DNA of 64,000 nucleotides from NCBI GenBank assembly GCA_018398805.1, contig JAGFBZ010002257.1, positions 62,001 to 126,000 on the forward strand, read 5' to 3'. Under the pieces are notes generated by a model, which saw nothing but the letters and a program-made list of their open reading frames with translations, had not been told where the DNA came from and searched no databases. Both the position numbers and the translations under genes were made by a program. Every line of letters starts with the position of its first letter. Within the stretch, counting starts at the first letter, position 1. This document shows, in pieces, positions 9,659 through 18,600 of this stretch. The stretch is from Hirundichthys speculiger (Eukaryota; Chordata; Actinopteri; Beloniformes; Exocoetidae).

Positions 9659-12600
9659 ATATATATATTATATATTTATATACACATATATATTCATAAG
9701 GTATCTATCTATCTATCTATCTATATATATATATATATATATATATTATTATATAATTATAATTATAATTATAATAATTATAATTATATAATTTTATATA
9801 TATAATTAATCTATTAATCTAATTAATCTAATATGCAGCATCTAATATGCAGCTCAGAGTGTTTTAAGAGTGAATTAAGAATAAAAGAAAAAAAATAAAC
9901 TAACTAAATGAATACTAATAGCATAAGAAGATTGATTGATGAAGATTAAAATACAATATGTATAAAAATATTAGAAATCTAAAATAAGAAAAGAGTGCAA
10001 ATGTGTTCTTTTTTTCAAATAAAAGCATCTAGCTGCAAATACATGAAGGTGTTTTAATTAAAAGCATTAGAGAAATGAAAAAACAAAAACCAAAAAACAA
10101 CAAACTGCATTTGAAGCAAACCTCCAGCAGAGGGCAGTGTGGTGACTGAGAGCCATTTAACTCTGAACATGACCAGCTTCTCAGATCTGCAGGGACTGAT
10201 CAGCTGGTGTTGTGATTCAGTTTTCATGTGGAAACTCTGTAACACGTTCAGGTGTTACAGAGTACGTGTGTCTGGTGTGACTTCATTTCTAAACAGTGAG
10301 AAGAGCCTTAGACTGAACTCTGTTTAACTGGAAGTCAGTGTAAGTGTCTAAGTACTGGAGTGATGCGCTCCCTGGTCCTGGTGTTCGTCAGTATCCCAGC
10401 TGGGCCTCTGACACCATCATACCCCGCCTGCTGCATCTTCCTCCGTCACATCAACCAACCGCACGTCCACCTTTCACCCAAACACACCTTATTAACATCC
10501 TGAAGGTAGAGCCAGGCGTTGAATGGCCTGATGGTCAGGTCCAGGTCGGACAGCTTGAGCTCTGCCACGCCGGCGCTGATGTTCCTTTCGTCCGCATCGA
10601 TACCGAAGGCGGCGAAGCGCAGGCTGTACTCGTCCAGGGTGGATATGTCCATGGGGACGGAGAAGTGTTCGTCAAAGATCACGGTGAAGGCATTCGTCTG
10701 GACCTGCGAGGAAGAGGATGAAGAGAAGTCTGGACGTGAGCCACCACGCTCATGAGCCGGTTAAAATGCAACTTGAAATGATGTGTTGATTAATGCGACC
10801 TCTCTCCATCCATGACCGGGAACACGTTCTACTCTTTTCCCTTTCTTCTTCTTTTTTTTTGAAAGCATTTTCATGTACATGTTACATGTAAAAGCCCCAA
10901 CAGAGGGCTTCACTGCTGTTTGTTTACCATCAACGCTCACCGATGACGTAATTCTACCGCCCACATCTCCCCGTCGATTCAAGACATTCATCATCGTACC
11001 GTTCTGGACATCGTGCCCAAGAAGAAGCAAATGTGAATCGTTCAGCGGGTGTATTTCACTGAACATTGAACCTTTTGTGACTGTTAACAGTATTTTTTCC
11101 CTCCCTGTGAATATTACTGAACTCCTGATTGATTTTAAGTGTCTTCATAACCCTTTCTAGACGGATGCGCAACAACAGCTGCTTCTCTGAGACCACTGCT
11201 CATGTCTTTCCCTCCTGGCATTGTGTGAACGTACAGCTGAAAGCTCCAGGCCTTTTATGGAGGATCTGATGACCAGTTGATTTAAATGTTGAGACACTTA
11301 CACTCTTAAATCCTGTGGATGCAGTGCAGTTTTTTTTTTTTTTTGGTGGTCATTTTTATCATGTTTTTATGCAAAAAAAATAAACATGGGATTAAAATGG
11401 GGGGGTTATTTGTGACTTACAGCCACAAAAAATATGGAAGCCGATGCATCGCAAGTTACCAGGCAACTAGTAACATGAAGATGAGAGCAGATATAAAAAT
11501 AGCCCATTTGCCCCGTCTGTGTGTGAAACACGAGGTTAAAATACAGAAGTGAAAGAAAACGGTGGCGTTCTGAAGTATTCAGTTGCCACGGACACGTAGC
11601 GAGACAATGACTGCGCCATGAAAGGTTTGAGAGATGTGAGCGCGGGATCAACAGATCAGCCGGAGACGACGACCTTGAGTTGGGATTATATCAGCGGCAT
11701 CATCATCAAGCTGCAGAGCTGCTGCTGGAGTCACGCCGCCAGCCTTCCTCTGAGGCCGTCCGTCTGCGGCACTGGGCCCACGGCGGGGGGGGGGGGGGGG
11801 GGGGGGGATATTACAGGGAAAACAAAACCAACAGGGGTGAAAAACAGGAAGAGGAAAAGAAAGACAGAAGCACTGGACGAGGCAGCAGATTTGGTGTTTC
11901 TTCATGCTGAAGGAGGAGCTGCTGAATAGGGCTGTAGCGATACATTAATCTCACGATACGATACACGATACTCGGCTCACGATACGATATATATCAATAT
12001 TCATCTTACAATACATTTACATAATTTTCCGAAAGATTTTAAAGGGACAAAGTGATTTTGGTGACATCTTGTGAGTGTTCCAATGACTTTGTTTGAATTA
12101 ACTGAACTGAAAGCATCAATTACACATTATATGGCTGACAGGCAGCTTGTAAATGCTGGACAAAATGAATAAAAGATTTGTTGAGAAAAATAGTTTCATT
12201 TATTTAAACAGTGCAAATTGTTGCTTGCAAGCTTTCAAAGGCGGGACACGGGGGTTTGGGAAGAAGCTTAGAATATAATAAAAAGGAAAAAAAAAAGATA
12301 TCGATACCTGCGGCCGAAAAACTGATACTCGATACCAATATCGATATTAATCCCAGAATCGATAAAATCCCTACTGCTGAAGCTGTGATGACACCCAGTC
12401 AGGACACGTCAACAAGTACTGATGAGAACCGATGAATCTGTGCATCCAGCAAAAAAAAACAAAAAACACGTGCACATGCACGTGCACGGCCGAGCGATGA
12501 CTCACAACCAGGCAGGACTTGGTTTGTTTTCTGGCGACGCTGAGCTGAGAGCAGAAGGTGCAGCAGATGGAGGAGCGCGGCCCTTTATCGCCAAAAAAAA

Positions 12601-15600
12601 AAGAGTTAGAAGCTTTTTATTTTGTTATCATTTAAATCATAATGGGGTTTATTTTCTGCAGTTAACCGAGTGCAAACATGACACAGGATTTAATGTTTTT
12701 TACTCAAACACTATTTATTTAACAGAAGTGGAGGAAAAAAGCGAATGTGTTCACGACTCAGTGCCCCCCCCCCCCCCCACACACACACACACAGGGTTAA
12801 AGGGGGGAAGTCGTCGGAGCAGCTCAACACCAGCTTAATGGTCTGAACTCGATCGGTACTTGAGTGAACATTTATTTCCATTTTGTTGTGTTTTAACTAC
12901 ACAATGTGGCTCTGACGCTCAGCAGCGAGACTCTCAGCATCCAGCCCCGTCTGCTGTAGGGATGTAACGATATAGAAAATCTAATATCTCTATCACAGTG
13001 ACCAAATTATCACGGTTTACGATATTAACCCAGTATTCCTCATTTCTGTACAAATGTCCAAAAAACACATACATTTAAATCATTTCACAAAATCTTGTGA
13101 TTTTCTTGTCATACTAACATATCAGAAGCCACATTCACATTAAAAAAGGTAAACAACTGGCACAGAAAGAATTTTTATTTTTAATTAACAAATAAATAAC
13201 AGGAACAAAGCTAATTTGTGTGGTGCAAATTTAAATCAACACTTTAATAACTATAGTAGGTCAAAATATGAAAACAATTATCAGGAACAAAAATTATAGT
13301 GCAAGTGCAAATGAAATAAACTTTGGACTTTAAGCTGAACCTTAAATACATTTAAATGTGCAAATAAAGAAACAGTTGTTTAGGAGCCAAATATGTTGTT
13401 CTGAATTGTAGTTCACTCTGTGTGTCTGTGGGTGTCGCTGTGTTGTTACCTGAGGGTCAGGTATAAAGTAGCTGCCTGTTATTGGTTAGGTGTTTGACCC
13501 GGAAGGGCAAAAGGTTTTTGACCGCTGTGGCGCTAACTGCTGGCGTTTTGGTTATCGGATCAGTTAATGGAATAAATTTATATTTTAACTGCATCAGAAG
13601 AACATCGTTCCGGTCCTTTTTTGATGAACACGCAATGGTAACTTTTACGAAATGTGAGTTAGCAAAATGCCTCAACAAGGTTCCTCTTGGTCAAACATCT
13701 CAGTAGCTTGAAGCATTAGCCTTAGCTCCTTCAAGTTGCTTCTACAAACTACAATAAAATGTAAACAAGTGCTCTGCAGACAGGATAACTGTCCTCCACC
13801 AGTTGTCCCTCTGCATTCTTAAAAAAACAAAACAAAATATACCCAGACCTCGGATTTTGTCCTTTTAGTGGGTTGGTAAATGTCCTGCTTGCTATCACCA
13901 GTTTCCGCCATGCTAACGTTACGATGCTGACGTTACAAGCTACATATTCACGCGAGTGGCTCGCAGACTTGAATGAGGCTGATATTACATATCCCGGTAA
14001 TCGACCGCCATAATGAGATGAAGTCAAACTTAAACGGTAATCGTTATCGTGTAAAATTTTACTACGCTTTACCGTAATACCGGTAACCATTCCATCCCTA
14101 GTCTGCCGTCTCTCCTCCTCCTGGGACCAGCTGGCTTCACCTGTGTCCAGCAACACCTGGATGTCATCTGAGCAGCCGTTTGAGGGCCAGGCAGGGTCGA
14201 CGTGGGTGCACCTGGATTACTGTGGTAAAACTTTCCTCCGGGTTCATCCTGAAAGTATCTCTAGAACAGTTCATTTTTCCTTTGACTCAGGCTGCAACTC
14301 TTTGGTTTGCTTCCCGCCACCAGCCATCATGGACGCCCACCAACGGAGCCTGACCTGTGTTTTAAATGTAACTTTAATGGCTCACAAGCCTTGGTACTGA
14401 AGGCTTTCAGATGATAACCAAGAACCAGGAAAGAAGCCCAAATGACTTGTATATTTATCTGGATGACTGACAGTCTACGACTAGGGGTGTGAAAAAAAAT
14501 CAATTTGGCAATATATTGCGATTTTCGGCCGCCCAATATAATATTATCAGCTCCTAATATAGATTTTTTTTAGGAAAATTCATGTATTCATGTATTAGAC
14601 ACATTGTGAATGCTTAAATATGCAAAAACACTAATAAACAATAAATAGGTTGTTTTGAAGCAAATAGTTTTGACTCAATTTGTCCTCTGAATGATCAATA
14701 TCTTTTGATGAACATAAACAGCAACTTGATTTTTCATCTCTACTTTTAATTTTGATATTAACTGGGTAGAATATCGCAATATATCGCGATATCATGATAA
14801 TATAGTATCATGACCCATGTATCATGATACATATCGTATTGCGAGGTCCTTACCCCTATCTACGACACCATATTTTCAAGATTAAGCAGCGGTCTTCATA
14901 CCACATTTTAGGGGATACCATTTCCCCTCCAGTTTTCTCAGTTATTGTTTTAAAGAACACAACTGTACATTGTAGAAACGAGTCAAATGTCGAGCGGCTG
15001 CTGCACAGTCAACCAGATGGTCCAACAGTGAGGGAGGGAGGTTTGGGGGGACTGCCAACCACAGACATTCGTAGGGACGCAGGAGACTGTGTCCGTCCAA
15101 CACGTCAAACGTTACTAAGAAGCAACGAGGGAAAAGAGGGTTCTGCACAGATAAGCAGCAAGAGGAGATTCATTCAAAATGACATTTATTTTAGGTTTCT
15201 GCTAAAACAAATCTGCTTCATGATCAACAAAAGTATGATGGAGCCAGGCCAGCCAAACCGGATCACCAGTCGCACTCCCATTCACCCCCACCCCCACTGG
15301 TACAGAACATACCAAACAAATCACGGCAGGGAAGGAGCTTCATGAAATGACTCATACAGTTATTTGATGTCAATTCTTTTGAAAATTAAACGTCCTCATT
15401 GGAGCTTCTCTGTGACTGGTGACCTGTCCTGGGTCGACCCCTGCCTTTCGGCCAAAGAGAGCTGGGATAGGCTCCAGCAGGTCCCCCTGACCCTCGATAG
15501 GACTTATCAGGCATAGAGGATAGAGGGATGATGGATGGATGGATGGTGCCGGCTGGCATGGTGACCGGAGACCTAGGGCCAATTCCAATTCCTCCCTTAA

Positions 15601-18600
15601 CCCTCAATCTCAACCCTCGCCCTTAACCCTCAGTCTTTGACCCTCAATCTTGGCCCTCCAAAGTAATTGTCAGGGCTATCTCGTAACTTGACAGCCCTTG
15701 AGTGCAGTTACATCTTCAGACTGTGGGGGGCAGCCTTACGCCAAAGCTACGTCCAGTCTGTCAAGAAAACGATGACGACGAAGAAGACGTAGAAGGAGAA
15801 TAAGATAAAATAAATATATATCACGAAGACAGTAAGATAGATTCGTAACATTTATATCTATATTAACTGCAAAAATATGTACATTTGTAGCTAGCTTTTT
15901 TCGGCGCCATCCTTTTCGAAGATGTCTCGGCGAAAATACGCAATGCCTTCTGGGTAGCCCTACTACCAAGGGTGGTGCCGGAGAATCTCAATATTTAAGA
16001 TAAGAGAGATAAGATAATCCTTTATTTGTCCCACAATGGGGAAATTTACATCGTTACAGCAGCAGTGAGAATAGCAATAGAAAAGAGAAAAGGACAACAA
16101 TAAAAATAGGATAAAACAATAATAAAAACAACAATAACTACAATAGAGAATATATAATAAATAATAAATAATAAATCTGACTGTATTTACAAAGATATGT
16201 TGGTAGTGATTATTACACCTGAGTAGTTATTGCACGTCAATGAGTATGTATATACTGTATATATTGCACATGTCGATGAATGTATGTATATTGCACACAA
16301 TAGTACTGAGTCATATTGTCCATTAGGAGGGGGGTTGCTGAGAGCAGTGCTGATTGTACAGCCTTACAGCAGCAGGGAGGAAGGACCTGCGATATCTCTC
16401 CTTCACACACCTGGGGTGAAGGAGTCTATCGCTGAAGGAGCTTTCTAGTGCTGTAAGGGTGTCCTTCAGAGGATGGGAGACACTGTCCATCAGAGAGGAC
16501 AGCTTAGTCCTCATTCTCCTCTCTCCCACCACTTCCACCGGGTCGAGGGGACATCCCAGGACGGAGCTGGCCTTCTTAATGATTTTATCCAGTTTCTCTC
16601 TGCCACTGAGATGCTGCTGCCCCAGCAAACCACCCCAAAAAAATGGCTGATGCCACCACAGTGTCATAAAAGGTCTTTAGGAGTGCTTAGGGCGATACAG
16701 CCCTCAAACTTGTCCCTCAAATTTGCTTTCTAAGAATCAGGACAGCACTTGCACTTTACGGGAGCGTGCGTTTTTGAGATGGAGCGTTGAGATTGAGGGT
16801 TAAGGGAGGAATTGGAATTCACCCTGTGTCCTCTGACCATCTCACCTCAGTGCTGCTACCTGCATCCGTTTATGTGGTCATTTCATTCAGTCATTTGTGT
16901 CTCCCCTCTCTCTGTCCTCCATCCTCTCTCTGTCCTGTCTTTCCTCTCTTTTTCTTTCTTTACCCGGCTGGTCTTCATCAGGAAGGTCCCCCCATATGAT
17001 CCAGGTCCTGCTCAAGGTTTCTTCTTCTTAGGATTAGTTTAACCCTAACCCTAAGTGGAGTTTTTTCTTGCCACTGTTTGGCTTAAAGTTTTTTTTTCTC
17101 CCTATGTGGGAGTTTTTTACCTGCCATTATCATTGATTGGATTTAATATTATAATTTTAGTTAATGATATTTGCTCGGGGGTCATGATCTGGGTCTCTGT
17201 AAAGCGCCTGGAGACAATTGACATTGTAACAGACGCTATACAAATAAAATTGAGTTGAATTGAACTGAAATGAATGGGTGGAACGTCCCTGTGTGTCACC
17301 AGCATGCAGGCACATCTGTACCACCGTAGACTTTTTGAACAAGGCCTGAACTCCAGTCCACACCTTAATGGGACGGTCATTTGTGATCAGTTCAGCAGTT
17401 TTTCCCCATTACAGGGACCATAAGCTCCTCAAAACAGCAAAACACAATAAGTACGAGATGAAAGCGCTCTTACTCTTGTGACCCCCACGCTGAACTCTTC
17501 CGGCCCCAGCGACACTCTGATGAAGCACCCGGGGAAGTCCCCCTCCTCCCTCTCCAGCAGGTCTTTTCCCTGGTGCAGGGTGATGTGGAGCGTCCCCGTG
17601 CCGTGGCCCAGCTGGCGGGATGGCTCGAACTCCATCGTCGCCTCCAGCTGGCCCACCGTGAAGTCGTGACCGAAGTTGTTGGCGACGGAGGAGATGGAGG
17701 TGAGCGAGTCGGTGGAGATGGAGCGGCTGAGCTGGGCCAAGCCGCTCGGGTCCAGCTCCCTGCTCATCAGCTCCAGGTGGCCCAGGTCCCTGAAGCCGTC
17801 CGGGGTGTCGCCGAGGGCCAGGCTGGGCTTCCGGCTGGAGGTGGTGGAGGTGCGCCGGTGGTTGTTGGCTGCCACCCTCTTCAGGGCGGGAAGAGAAGGA
17901 AGGATTAACCTGCTGCACCTCAGCAGAAACATCCTCAAAGGGAGCTCATTAGAATACATTTATTTATTTGGTTTTTTAAAGATTTAAGGGCTGTAACTAA
18001 GCTTTAATCAATAATGTCACAAACCACTTTTTTTTCCAATTACAGGCATTTTAATTACAATTTTTATGACAAGAATAAAAATAATTAGCATTTGAGGAGG
18101 CTTTATCAGATATTACTGAAAAACAAACCCATGAATATTTATTTTTATTCATCCAAAAAGCAGGAAATCTGTCATTTATTTTAACTTTTTAACCGTACTC
18201 CAGGATTTCAGTCTCCTGCATTCGGCCGTGCTGCACCGTGATGACGGCGAGGCATCGCCTTTAAAGCCAGCCTTGGATAAATAACAATATGTAACTTTTC
18301 TGACTGCCATTATTCAATAAAAATGCAGCCAACAAGACTAGGGTTGGGAATCGAGAACCGGTTCTTGTAGAGAACCGGTTCCTGTAGAGAACCGGTTCCG
18401 TGTGTTTCAATTCCATGGAATTGTTTGGCAGTTTATCCAGTGATTCTCTTATTGATTCCAACCAGCACGAATCTCACGTAATTTACGCAAGTTACGCACA
18501 GTCAATTCCAGAAAGCACTTACGTGATTAAGTTACGTCGGTTTAGCACGCGCATTGCAGTTGTAAACAACAATGGCGCCCACCAGGTTCAAACGCTCCAA

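Noticed and set aside
9596..9805. Open frame rich in Ile and Tyr
   Set aside because: Pure AT and TATC microsatellite translation.
14824..15345. 173-codon plus-strand frame in syt12 intron
   Set aside because: It begins in the end of a hAT element, shows no domain or family match, and lacks supporting splice context.
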